Source of the DNA: Olleya namhaensis
GTDB taxonomy: Bacteria; Bacteroidota; Bacteroidia; Flavobacteriales; Flavobacteriaceae
Reading direction: 5' to 3'
Length of the DNA stretch: 64,000 nt
Assembly (NCBI RefSeq): GCF_900114005.1
Contig: NZ_FORM01000002.1
Coordinates: 372,001 to 436,000 of the forward strand
Both the position numbers and the translations under genes were made by a program. Positions 54,109 to 61,636 of the stretch are shown here, in pieces. The notes under the pieces are model-generated. The model saw only the letters and a program-made list of their open reading frames with translations, was not told where the DNA came from and ran no database searches. Each line of letters begins with the position of its first letter. Position 1 is the stretch's first letter.

Positions 54109-55095
54109 ATGAAACATTTAAAAACAATTTTAGGAACCTTTTTTATCACCACTTTATTTTTCACTAGTTGTGATCCTCAAGATGATAATGATGATTTTGA
54201 CTCTCAAAACAACATTATTCCGGCTACTGCGCAAGAATTTAAAAATATTAGAACTAACGCCTTAGCTAATCACACACAAAATTTCCAATTTGATCCTAGC
54301 GATGGAAATATTACACTAACGTCTGCAAATGGTGTGCAAATAAACATCAACGGAAACTGCTTAACATTAAACGGAAACCCAGTAAGCGGACAAGTAGATT
54401 TAGAATACGTAGAGTTATTTGACAAAGGAAGCATGCTAACCACACACAAACCAACCATGGGTGAAATGCCAAATGGCGATAAAAGTGTATTAATATCAGG
54501 AGGTGAGTTTTTTATTGAAGCGACCCAAAACGGGATTCCATTAACTACCAATTGTGGTTTACAACTAGTAATACCTGCTAGTTTAACAGGCGGTGCAGAT
54601 CCTTTAATGTCACTTTGGGAAGGCCAGATTGATGCAGAAGATAACCTAACTTGGGACGAAGTAGATAACCCAGCACAAGGTGCAGATGTTTTTGTAGAGG
54701 GAACTGAGTATTATGGCATCCTTCAAGGTTTTGGATGGTCAAACGTAGATCGTTTTTACAGCGATTCTAGACCAAAAACACAACTACTAGTTGAGGCACC
54801 AAACGGATATGATTTTTCTAATAGTGCTATTTATTTATCATACGACGGAGAAGAGTCTGGTTTAGCAGCTTTGGATACCTTTGATGATACTTTACAATTA
54901 TTTAGCGAGCATTATGGACAAATCCCAATTGGATTAGAATGTCATGTTATTTTTGTGACTGAAGATAATGGGGTTTGGAGATACGCTATCAAACCAGTAA
55001 CAATAGTAGATAACGGAACCATAGTGTTTACCTTATCAGAAACCACTACCGGTACTGAAGCTGCACTAACAGCATTAATAAATGGTTTACCATAA
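54109..55095 (+). CDS. Lipoprotein of unknown function
   Basis: 328-residue lipoprotein: the signal peptide ends in LFFTSCDPQ (lipobox FTSC) and is followed by an acidic linker (DDNDDFDSQ). The rest is beta-rich, with GNITLTSANGVQININGNCL and YVELFDKGSMLTTHKPTMG, and late IFVTEDNGVWRYAIKPV. No catalytic residues are recognised. Its position between the small secreted protein and the PKD protein puts it in the same envelope-facing block. Confidence 0.65.
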   Translation: MKHLKTILGTFFITTLFFTSCDPQDDNDDFDSQNNIIPATAQEFKNIRTNALANHTQNFQFDPSDGNITLTSANGVQININGNCLTLNGNPVSGQVDLEYVELFDKGSMLTTHKPTMGEMPNGDKSVLISGGEFFIEATQNGIPLTTNCGLQLVIPASLTGGADPLMSLWEGQIDAEDNLTWDEVDNPAQGADVFVEGTEYYGILQGFGWSNVDRFYSDSRPKTQLLVEAPNGYDFSNSAIYLSYDGEESGLAALDTFDDTLQLFSEHYGQIPIGLECHVIFVTEDNGVWRYAIKPVTIVDNGTIVFTLSETTTGTEAALTALINGLP

Positions 55096-55115
55096 CCATT
55101 AGCCTACTTAAATTT

Positions 55116-55147
55116 AAAAGTCAGAAATTAATTTTTCTGACTTTTTT
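55116..55147 (+). terminator. Intrinsic terminator after the lipoprotein
   Basis: AAAAGTCAGAAA (55116-55127) pairs with TTTCTGACTTTT (55134-55145), ending in a T tract. Confidence 0.85.
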
Positions 55148-55166
55148 ACGTCCTAATCCTTTACCA

Positions 55167-55202
55167 AAACCCACCAATAATTTACTCAAACTCACCAATA
55201 AT
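55167..55202 (+). promoter_or_regulatory. Two 15-bp direct repeats at 21-bp spacing (candidate activator site)
   Basis: AAACCCACCAATAAT (55167-55181) and AAACTCACCAATAAT (55188-55202) differ at one base and start exactly 21 bp apart, two helical turns, as for LytTR-type dimer sites. A -7-like TAAATTTA follows at 55236-55243. The PKD/barrel gene starts 66 bp after the second repeat. Confidence 0.5.
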
Positions 55203-55268
55203 CGATTTATAAATAGGCATCTATAAATTAATCACTAAATTTATTCCGCTATTAAATCAATCTCAAAC

Positions 55269-57227
55269 ATGAAAACGCTTTTCTCCTTACTACTAACCTG
55301 CTCTGTCCTATTAGGTCATGCGCAGCAACAACCCGTAAATGACACCGTAACACCAATTGCCACAATAGAACATAAAATGGTTGGTAATCAAGTGCAATTT
55401 AATGCCAATGCACCCGCGTTAAACCAAATAGCAGGTGCCCCAAAAGCTTTTTACACTAATTATTGGGAGTTTGGAGATGGTACGTACAGTAAGGAAAATA
55501 CACCATCAAAAAGCTATAAAAAAGCAGGAGAATACGAAGTTAAACTTTGGGCCACTAATAATTACGACACCGGTAAACCACCAACTACACGACCAAAAAA
55601 GATTAAGGTAGATAATGCTGACAATACCATTAGCGAGGAAGCCTCTATGGATGATGGCATAGATTTGCAACGCAACAGAGAGCCTATCCCACAAGAGGAA
55701 ATAGTAGTAATATTTAAATACAAAAACAAAAAAGACTACGCGACCAATGGTAAACTAATGCTGTTTTATAATGAAACCGTTTACAACGATGCCAATTTTG
55801 AAATCACTGATACCAGAACATATCATGGCGAAACTAAACAAGACAACAACGATTTTGTTTACACGTCTAAAACGGAAAACAATACTTATTACGCTTCCGC
55901 GGAAACTCAAAGCTTGCGTGCTTATTTTACACCTCAAGATTCTACCGAAAGACAAAACTTACCATTAACCCTAGCCGAAGCAAAAGCAAATTACAAGAAC
56001 TCAAGTCAATTAAGCTTTAACAACATGCAACCTAATGAGGAGCGTAATGTATTTTACACATTAAAAACAACGCCCGAAATGCTAAAAGATACCAGTGCTA
56101 TAATTTCTGTTAGAGGCGTTTATATTCCTGATAATAATTATGACAACCACAATGTAAAAGACATGGAAATGGAAATTGTGACATCTCATGACCCAAATAA
56201 AATGTCATCAAACTCGACTTTTTTAAACTACCGATTGGTACGATTTAAAAAACCGAAGTTTAAAATTAGATTTCAGAATAACGGAGAAGGTCCAGCATCT
56301 ACCATTAGACTAGAAACTGACATACCTGATATGTTTGATAAAGCATCTATTGAGGTCCTAGACATGTATCCAAAAGTCAAGATTTGCCCAAAACACAATG
56401 TGCAATACAGTTGTTTAGACACAACATACACTGCAAAGCAAGCCATTTTTACATTCAAAAACATTTATTTACCAGGCAGCGAGCAAAAAAATGTAAAAGT
56501 CTACGACTCCACAAAAGGCTTTGTTAAGTATCAGATTAAGTTTGGAAAGGATTTTCATAAACAAAAAACAAAATCCCGTACAGCCATAATTTTTGATAAA
56601 AACGATCCTATAATTACCAATTACTCGACAACTAGGTTTTTGCCAGGTATTTCAATTGGCGCTAAAGCCGGTTACAACTCGTTTTCAGATTTAGATAATT
56701 CTAAAAGTTATTTTGTTGGTGCTACAATATCACCTTACAAATCATATAAATGGTATTGGCAAGTCGAGCTTTTAAATAGTTTTCACACCTATAACGGACA
56801 ATCAACCTTTACCAACACTTTAGATGAAGACACACCAGTTGGGTTCCCATATTGGGAACGCACAACAACGACAAAAGCATATGATAATATTGATTGGGAA
56901 CTTCCTGTTCTTGCTAGATACAACATCAATAATTATATTGGTCTAGGCGCAGGATTACAAGGAATGTTATCTGTCAGCGAAAAAAGCGAGGTCACCGCAA
57001 CTACCAGTTATTTTGAAGATGAAGCCGGTACATTTCCAGTCCCAAATTTAGATCCGACATCATCCACTACATCAGAATCGTCATCATTTACCAATTTCAG
57101 AACAGGCTTTTTAGTGGAAGCCACTGCTGGTTTTGCAAGAATTGGGCCTAGCGTTGGCGCTCGTTATGTTTTCAATTTTAAAGAAAACTATAACTACATG
57201 CAGTTTTATGCCATTTGGAAATTTTAA
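55269..57227 (+). CDS. PKD-domain outer-membrane beta-barrel protein
   Basis: 652-residue exported protein. After a signal peptide (LLGHAQQ) comes a PKD domain (FYTNYWEFGDGTYSKENTPS followed by AGEYEVKLWATN). A central region of about 320 residues contains a DUF11-like part (KIRFQNNGEGPASTIRLETD). The last 170 residues form a barrel (FLPGISIGAKAGYNSFSDL, ending in FYAIWKF). This suits a surface or periplasmic-loop-bearing outer-membrane protein. It starts the plus-strand block that ends with the response regulator, 39 bp from the CHAT gene. Confidence 0.7.
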   Translation: MKTLFSLLLTCSVLLGHAQQQPVNDTVTPIATIEHKMVGNQVQFNANAPALNQIAGAPKAFYTNYWEFGDGTYSKENTPSKSYKKAGEYEVKLWATNNYDTGKPPTTRPKKIKVDNADNTISEEASMDDGIDLQRNREPIPQEEIVVIFKYKNKKDYATNGKLMLFYNETVYNDANFEITDTRTYHGETKQDNNDFVYTSKTENNTYYASAETQSLRAYFTPQDSTERQNLPLTLAEAKANYKNSSQLSFNNMQPNEERNVFYTLKTTPEMLKDTSAIISVRGVYIPDNNYDNHNVKDMEMEIVTSHDPNKMSSNSTFLNYRLVRFKKPKFKIRFQNNGEGPASTIRLETDIPDMFDKASIEVLDMYPKVKICPKHNVQYSCLDTTYTAKQAIFTFKNIYLPGSEQKNVKVYDSTKGFVKYQIKFGKDFHKQKTKSRTAIIFDKNDPIITNYSTTRFLPGISIGAKAGYNSFSDLDNSKSYFVGATISPYKSYKWYWQVELLNSFHTYNGQSTFTNTLDEDTPVGFPYWERTTTTKAYDNIDWELPVLARYNINNYIGLGAGLQGMLSVSEKSEVTATTSYFEDEAGTFPVPNLDPTSSTTSESSSFTNFRTGFLVEATAGFARIGPSVGARYVFNFKENYNYMQFYAIWKF

Positions 57228-57265
57228 GTAACAGAAGCAAACCCTATTTAGCCTTTATTTTTTTT

Positions 57266-59854
57266 ATGAAACATAGCCTTATCATATTCTTTTTTTTAAT
57301 CTTCGGAAGTTGTTTTTCGCAGGATTTAGAAGAAGCGATCTATGTTGCTACAGAAGCTTTTAATGCAAACCGAAATACTGAAACATTTTCAAAATTATTA
57401 AATAAAGAAACCGATTTTAAACCGCAACTAAAAACAAAAGACCATTATTTTGCCTACTTGTTTTTATTAGTAAACAAAGCCAATCATTTAGACAATATCA
57501 ATCAACAGACAAAAGCTATTGCAGCTTACGAAGCAGCTTTAGATGTTTATAACCAACAAGAGTTAAACAAAGTATATACCTATAACATTACAGAGTATTG
57601 CTTAAAACCATTAGGCATCCTTTATAATAAGGTAGGAGATTACACCAACGCAGAAAACACGATTAAACACTATCTTTTTCTTGCAGAAAAACAAAAAGAC
57701 AACCCTAACAAAATTAGTGGTACTATAAATTTAGCACAACTATATTACACTATTGGTAAATTTAAGTCTGCAAATACTGTAGCTAAAAATGGATTAAACA
57801 CTAACGGACTAACCGCTAGTCAAAAGCAAAAACTAATTCAAATAAATGTTAATTGCCAAATTGCATTAAATCTTATATCAAGCACAGAAGATATTCCTAC
57901 CAAAAACAATGTGGAGGCGTATAACCTGAACACGTTAGAAACAGATTACAATCTTGCTATCAAAACAAAAAAACACAAACAGGCGCTCCAACATTTAAAT
58001 AAAATAATATCCAAAGCCTATAATAACACTACTAGTAGCAGCAGAATGCTAGCAAAACTGCATGTCAAAAAAGCACAACTTCACTATAAATTAGATCAGT
58101 CTGAAGCGTCCTTAACGGAGCTAAAAGGAGCATTAAAATTTTTGATTCCTAATCAAGATTATAATGGACTTCCAAAAAAGGAAACCTTATATCCAGAAAA
58201 CACCTTTATAGATATTTTTGACTTACTTGCTGAATTACAACCCAATCATAACAATGCATTGGCATGTTACGACTTAAGTTTTTATGTTTCCAACTTGCTT
58301 ACAAGTACCTTGACCTCTCAGGAAGCTAAACTTATTCATTTAAGCGCCAACAGAAAACGAAGTGAATCTTGTATAAATTTACTTTTTGATGCTTTTCAAA
58401 CAACCTCTAATACAACCTACATTGAACTCGCCTTTAATTATGCAGAAAAAAACAAGGGAGCTATTTTAAAGGAAATGGTTGGCAAAAAAACACTACTAGA
58501 ACGTTATCCTGAAGACAGCTTATTAATACAAGAAGATTACTTTTTAAAACAACAAGCACGTTTAACCAACACATTGATAAAAGCACAGTATCAAAAAAAC
58601 GGGGTACAAACAGACACTGTAAGCCAAGCGTTAACCACAGTAAGTAGGACCTTAAAACAGTTACAAGAAAATATTAACAATAAATATCCTGAGTCCAGCG
58701 ATACTTCAGCATCAATCCAACAACTTCAAAGTAAATTAAAACAAGATAATGCCTTATTAGTTGAGTACTTTTATGGCGAAACAGATGTCTTTCAATTTAT
58801 AATTTCTGATAAAACAGTAGCGCTTAATAAAATTAAAAAAGACTCCGTTTTTGATCAGTCAATAGCAAAGTATATTGACTATTTTAATAATTCGTCTGCA
58901 ATAAACAACAACATCCCAAATTTTACAGCAGACGCTTTTAACCTCTATCAATTATTACAGTTTGACACTACTTCAGTATCCAAAAATGTAATAATCATAA
59001 CCGATGGTTTTTTAAACTTTATTCCTTTTGAAAGCTTATTAAGCCAAAAGACAAACACTACAAGTTATTCCAAAATGCCCTTTGTTGCTAATACCCAAAC
59101 TTTAGCCTACAATACAAGTGCATTATTATATTTAAACACTTCTGACTTTAAATATACCGATAGTGTTTTGGGTGTCTTTCCTGTATTTCAAAACAGTAAC
59201 GCCACACTAACTTACTCTTTAAACGAAGCCGAGAGCATAGATAAACAAACCAATGCTAAATTTTTAATGCATCAAGCCGCTACCAAAAACGATGCCTTAC
59301 AACAAGCAAAAAATTACGGTGTTTTACATTTATCTACACACGCAAGCAGTGGTACATTTAACATTCCAGCAAACATTGATTTTATTGACCAAAAATTATT
59401 TTTAAACGATCTTTACAGCCTTGATTTAAACAATCAATTGGTTGTGTTAAGTGCTTGCGAAACTGGCATAGGGCGACTTACAAAAGGGGAAGGTAGCATG
59501 AATTTGGTTCGTGGGTTTCAATATGCGGGTATTGAAAACATTCTATTTTCATTATGGAAAATTAATGATTTATCGACGTCTAAATTAATGGCTTCATTTT
59601 ACAAAAATTACAACACTACAAAGTCGCCTTTTGCAGCTAATCATTTAGCTAAATTAGATTACTTAAATGACCCATCTATTTCAAATGTAAAAAAGTCACC
59701 ATATTACTGGAGCGCCTTTATGTATTATGGCCATTTAACGCCGATCAAACCAACTAGTAAAACAAAATATATCCTTTTTACTTTTATTGGTTTAGGTATT
59801 GCTTTACTTTTATGGATTATAATACGTAGACGCAAAAATGGACAACACACTTAA
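57266..59854 (+). CDS. TPR-CHAT (caspase-like) protease-fold membrane protein
   Basis: 862-residue protein from the ATG at 57266 (signal peptide MKHSLIIFFFLIFGSCFSQ; an earlier in-frame ATG at 57215 lies inside the previous gene). Residues about 30-450 are TPR-like helical repeats. The C-terminal CHAT domain has the caspase-type dyad: His692 in LHLSTHASSG and Cys731 in VVLSACETGIGRL, followed by GEGSMNLVRGFQYAG and SLWKINDLSTS. One span (FTFIGLGIALLLWIII) and a basic tail end the protein. With an exported N-terminus, most of the chain should lie outside the cytosol with a short cytosolic tail. It overlaps the protease gene by 17 bp. Confidence 0.85.
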   Translation: MKHSLIIFFFLIFGSCFSQDLEEAIYVATEAFNANRNTETFSKLLNKETDFKPQLKTKDHYFAYLFLLVNKANHLDNINQQTKAIAAYEAALDVYNQQELNKVYTYNITEYCLKPLGILYNKVGDYTNAENTIKHYLFLAEKQKDNPNKISGTINLAQLYYTIGKFKSANTVAKNGLNTNGLTASQKQKLIQINVNCQIALNLISSTEDIPTKNNVEAYNLNTLETDYNLAIKTKKHKQALQHLNKIISKAYNNTTSSSRMLAKLHVKKAQLHYKLDQSEASLTELKGALKFLIPNQDYNGLPKKETLYPENTFIDIFDLLAELQPNHNNALACYDLSFYVSNLLTSTLTSQEAKLIHLSANRKRSESCINLLFDAFQTTSNTTYIELAFNYAEKNKGAILKEMVGKKTLLERYPEDSLLIQEDYFLKQQARLTNTLIKAQYQKNGVQTDTVSQALTTVSRTLKQLQENINNKYPESSDTSASIQQLQSKLKQDNALLVEYFYGETDVFQFIISDKTVALNKIKKDSVFDQSIAKYIDYFNNSSAINNNIPNFTADAFNLYQLLQFDTTSVSKNVIIITDGFLNFIPFESLLSQKTNTTSYSKMPFVANTQTLAYNTSALLYLNTSDFKYTDSVLGVFPVFQNSNATLTYSLNEAESIDKQTNAKFLMHQAATKNDALQQAKNYGVLHLSTHASSGTFNIPANIDFIDQKLFLNDLYSLDLNNQLVVLSACETGIGRLTKGEGSMNLVRGFQYAGIENILFSLWKINDLSTSKLMASFYKNYNTTKSPFAANHLAKLDYLNDPSISNVKKSPYYWSAFMYYGHLTPIKPTSKTKYILFTFIGLGIALLLWIIIRRRKNGQHT

Positions 59855-60290
59855 AGACTTTTTATTTGCCAAAGACTATATTAGAGTTAAACTAAAACTA
59901 ACTAAAACCAATCATTTTGAAATAAAAGCAACTATTAATGGTGTAAAAGGATTGTTTATTTTAGATACTGGTGCTTCCAATAGTTGTGTTGGTTTTGAAG
60001 CTGCTCAAAAATTTGAACTAAAAAAGGTCAAAGACTCTAAAATACTAGCTGCAGGAGCAGGTGCTACCAATATGGCAACTCAGGTTTCTAAAAACAATAC
60101 TATTAAACTAGGACGTCTAAAAATATACAAATCGGCTTTAGTATTGTTTGATTTAAGTCATGTTAATACGGCATTAATAAACCACAACGCACAACCTGTT
60201 GACGGTATAATTGGAGCAGACATTTTAAAGAAGGTAAAAGGAATAATTGATTACGAAAAAAAATATTTGTACCTTAAAAAATTAGTATAA
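59838..60290 (+). CDS. Retropepsin-like aspartyl protease
   Basis: 150-residue single-domain retropepsin-fold protein with no signal peptide. The catalytic Asp43 is in FILDTGASNSCVG, and the flap-side and second psi-loop motif is in VDGIIGADILKK. Like viral retropepsins it should act as a homodimer. Its gene overlaps the CHAT gene by 17 bp and is followed 60 bp later by the response regulator. It could cut the CHAT protein, the regulator or an anti-sigma in a proteolytic relay; that is inference. Confidence 0.82.
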   Translation: MDNTLKDFLFAKDYIRVKLKLTKTNHFEIKATINGVKGLFILDTGASNSCVGFEAAQKFELKKVKDSKILAAGAGATNMATQVSKNNTIKLGRLKIYKSALVLFDLSHVNTALINHNAQPVDGIIGADILKKVKGIIDYEKKYLYLKKLV

Positions 60291-60350
60291 GCCTTTATTT
60301 TTATTTAGTTTTATTGGTTACAAACAACCTCCCAAAAGACCCTTTAATTT

Positions 60351-60998
60351 ATGAGTGCAACTATTGTAATAGCAGATGACCACCCCTTAATGCTAAGAGG
60401 CCTTTCTGATTTTATTACTTCCAAAGGATTTGATATTATTGGTAGCGCCGAAGATGGTCAAACAGCTTACAATCTTATTGTTAAGCTAAAACCAGATTTA
60501 GCATTATTAGATATTAGAATGCCTAAAATGACAGGCTTAGAAGTTGCAGAAGCTTGTTTTAAAAACGAATTAGACACAAAAGTTATCCTGATAACCTTTG
60601 ATAACGAGGAGCATTTATTTGATAAGGCTAGAGCATGTAATGTTTACGGTTATATATTAAAAGAATTTGCTGTAGAAGAAATTGAAACCTGTATTGCTCA
60701 TACCTTAAAAGGAGAACATTACTTTAGTCAAGAAATGGCGTCTTACCTTAATGCTAAGGTCACCTACTCTAGCTCTACCTTAACAGAACTTTTAACACCC
60801 ACAGAGATTAAGGTGGTTAAGCTATTATCAGAGAAACTGACCTCAACAGAAATTGCAGAACAACTGATGTGTTCTCCAAGAACCATTGAGAAGCATAGGA
60901 GTAATATTGTAAAAAAATTAGATTTAAAAAAATCGCATAACGAGTTGATGCTTTGGGCAAATATGAATAAAGACATAATAAACGACGCTACCATATAA
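60351..60998 (+). CDS. NarL/FixJ-family response regulator (LuxR-type HTH)
   Basis: 215-residue two-component regulator. The receiver has Asp9-Asp10 (IADDHP), phosphoacceptor Asp54 (LALLDIRMP), a Thr in LITFDN, and Lys in YILKEF. The C-terminal LuxR HTH reads LTPTEIKVVKLLSEK followed by TSTEIAEQLMCSPRTIEKHRSNI. No histidine kinase gene is in the window, so its partner is encoded elsewhere or absent. The gene ends 48 bp before three identical 22-bp palindromes in tandem, which are the natural candidates for its binding sites. Confidence 0.92.
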   Translation: MSATIVIADDHPLMLRGLSDFITSKGFDIIGSAEDGQTAYNLIVKLKPDLALLDIRMPKMTGLEVAEACFKNELDTKVILITFDNEEHLFDKARACNVYGYILKEFAVEEIETCIAHTLKGEHYFSQEMASYLNAKVTYSSSTLTELLTPTEIKVVKLLSEKLTSTEIAEQLMCSPRTIEKHRSNIVKKLDLKKSHNELMLWANMNKDIINDATI

Positions 60999-61046
60999 GT
61001 CAAAACCCAATATAACACTAGCTTAAGATATATTAAAAGCAAATAA

Positions 61047-61068
61047 AAATACGTAGTTCTACGTATTT
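61047..61068 (+). promoter_or_regulatory. Palindromic operator, unit 1
   Basis: AAATACGTA-GTTC-TACGTATTT: perfect 9-bp arms, 4-bp spacer. Its 3' end runs into the -33 region; the centre lies about 44 bp before the predicted start, a class II activator position. Predicted -7 box TACCTTTA (61089-61096) departs from TAnnTTTG at the last base, as expected of an activator-dependent promoter. Confidence 0.8.
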
Positions 61069-61100
61069 CACAGGTCATTTATATCTTATACCTTTACATT

Positions 61101-61168
61101 GCTATTAATCAATTTTGGGAGAATTGATAAAGCTCTAAAACGGATTTCTGTTTTGGAGCTTTTTTTTT
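61101..61168 (+). ncRNA. Predicted small RNA 1
   Basis: About 68 nt. Hairpin 1 is ATCAATT/AATTGAT (61108-61114, 61122-61128) with loop TTGGGAG. Then a 13-bp terminator stem AAAGCTCTAAAAC/GTTTTGGAGCTTT (61129-61141, 61150-61162; one G-U pair) with eight-nt loop and long T tract. No ORF of useful size. Start inferred from the -7 box. Confidence 0.75.
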
Positions 61169-61185
61169 GAAATCACCTCAAATTA

Positions 61186-61207
61186 AAATACGTAGTTCTA
61201 CGTATTT
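61186..61207 (+). promoter_or_regulatory. Palindromic operator, unit 2
   Basis: Identical 22-bp palindrome; -7 box TACCTTTA at 61228-61235. Between them the spacer sequence varies from unit 1 while its length is fixed. Confidence 0.8.
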
Positions 61208-61239
61208 CATAGGTTATATAAATAATTTACCTTTATAGT

Positions 61240-61305
61240 ATTAGTAATCAATTTTGGGAAAATTGATAAAGCTCTAAAACGATCTTTTGTTTTGGAGCTT
61301 TTTTT
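61240..61305 (+). ncRNA. Predicted small RNA 2
   Basis: Same structure as RNA 1: ATCAATT/AATTGAT (61247-61253, 61261-61267) with loop TTGGGAA, then the same 13-bp terminator arms (61268-61280, 61289-61301) and a different loop (GATCTTTT). Confidence 0.75.
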
Positions 61306-61324
61306 ATGACTAGATCTCAGATAA

Positions 61325-61346
61325 AAATACGTAGTTCTACGTATTT
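61325..61346 (+). promoter_or_regulatory. Palindromic operator, unit 3
   Basis: Identical 22-bp palindrome; -7 box TACCTTTA at 61367-61374. Promoter flank nearly identical to unit 1. Confidence 0.8.
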
Positions 61347-61378
61347 CACAGGTCGTATATATCCTCTACCTTTACATT

Positions 61379-61444
61379 GCTATTAATTAGTTCTTAGGGA
61401 GAATTATTTAAGGAAACTCTGTACTGTAATGGTGCAGAGTTTTT
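61379..61444 (+). ncRNA. Predicted small RNA 3 (diverged)
   Basis: Different primary sequence, same plan: hairpin AATTAGTTC/GAATTATTT with one mismatch and one G-U pair, loop TTAGGGA; then terminator AAACTCTGTAC/GTGCAGAGTTT (61414-61424, 61432-61442) and a short T run. The GGGA loop core is shared by all three RNAs. It may also act as a leader for the ORF at 61461 if the terminator is leaky. Confidence 0.65.
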
Positions 61445-61460
61445 AAATTAAACACATAAT

Positions 61461-61571
61461 ATGGATTTAGAAAAAAGAACACAAGAGCAAAACCGCATAA
61501 TTGCTGGATGTATTATTATATTAACCGTAGTAATAATAGCTTTTAATTTGTTTATCTATTTTGACAAATAA
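61461..61571 (+). CDS. 36-residue single-span membrane protein
   Basis: Short ORF M-DLEKRTQEQNR-IIAGC... ending YFDK: a charged 12-residue start, one hydrophobic span of about 20 residues, and a short tail. It lies 16 bp after the RNA 3 terminator and ends just before a strong terminator, so it is placed like a real gene. It may be transcribed from the third palindrome promoter by read-through. No family recognised. Confidence 0.6.
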   Translation: MDLEKRTQEQNRIIAGCIIILTVVIIAFNLFIYFDK

Positions 61572-61585
61572 AAATCAATAACAAC

Positions 61586-61618
61586 AAAAAGGGAGCAACA
61601 ATGTTGCTCCCTTTTTTT
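61586..61618. terminator. Bidirectional terminator between the small ORF and odhB
   Basis: AAAAAGGGAGCAACA/TGTTGCTCCCTTTTT perfect stem with A and T tracts on both sides, serving the plus-strand ORF and the minus-strand odhB. Confidence 0.88.
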
Positions 61619-61636
61619 ATGTATTATAAACAGTTA

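Larger units (their letters stand above)
61047..61444 (+). repeat. Three tandem 139-bp palindrome-promoter-small RNA units
   Basis: Palindromes start at 61047, 61186 and 61325, both spacings exactly 139 bp. -7 boxes (61089, 61228, 61367) keep the same period. Units 1 and 2 are alike throughout; unit 3 keeps the palindrome and promoter but has a diverged transcribed part of the same architecture. This array fills the 462-bp gap between the response regulator and the small ORF at 61461. Confidence 0.9.

Noticed and set aside
55890-55906. Ninth mini-hairpin copy (CTTCCGCGGAAAC)
   Set aside because: Only the TTCCGCGGAA centre is present and the GNAA loop is missing; may be chance.
60764-61078. 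104-residue minus-strand ORF over the end of the response regulator
   Set aside because: It is a shadow of the regulator gene and runs through the first palindrome; its composition is not protein-like.
61108-61128. CsrA-binding RNA sponge because of GGGA in hairpin loops
   Set aside because: CsrA is generally absent from Bacteroidota and the loops are not the canonical ANGGA arrangement.
61047-61444. CRISPR-like array because of regularly spaced identical palindromes
   Set aside because: Only three repeats, 117-bp spacers that are themselves similar and carry promoters and terminators, and no cas genes in the window.
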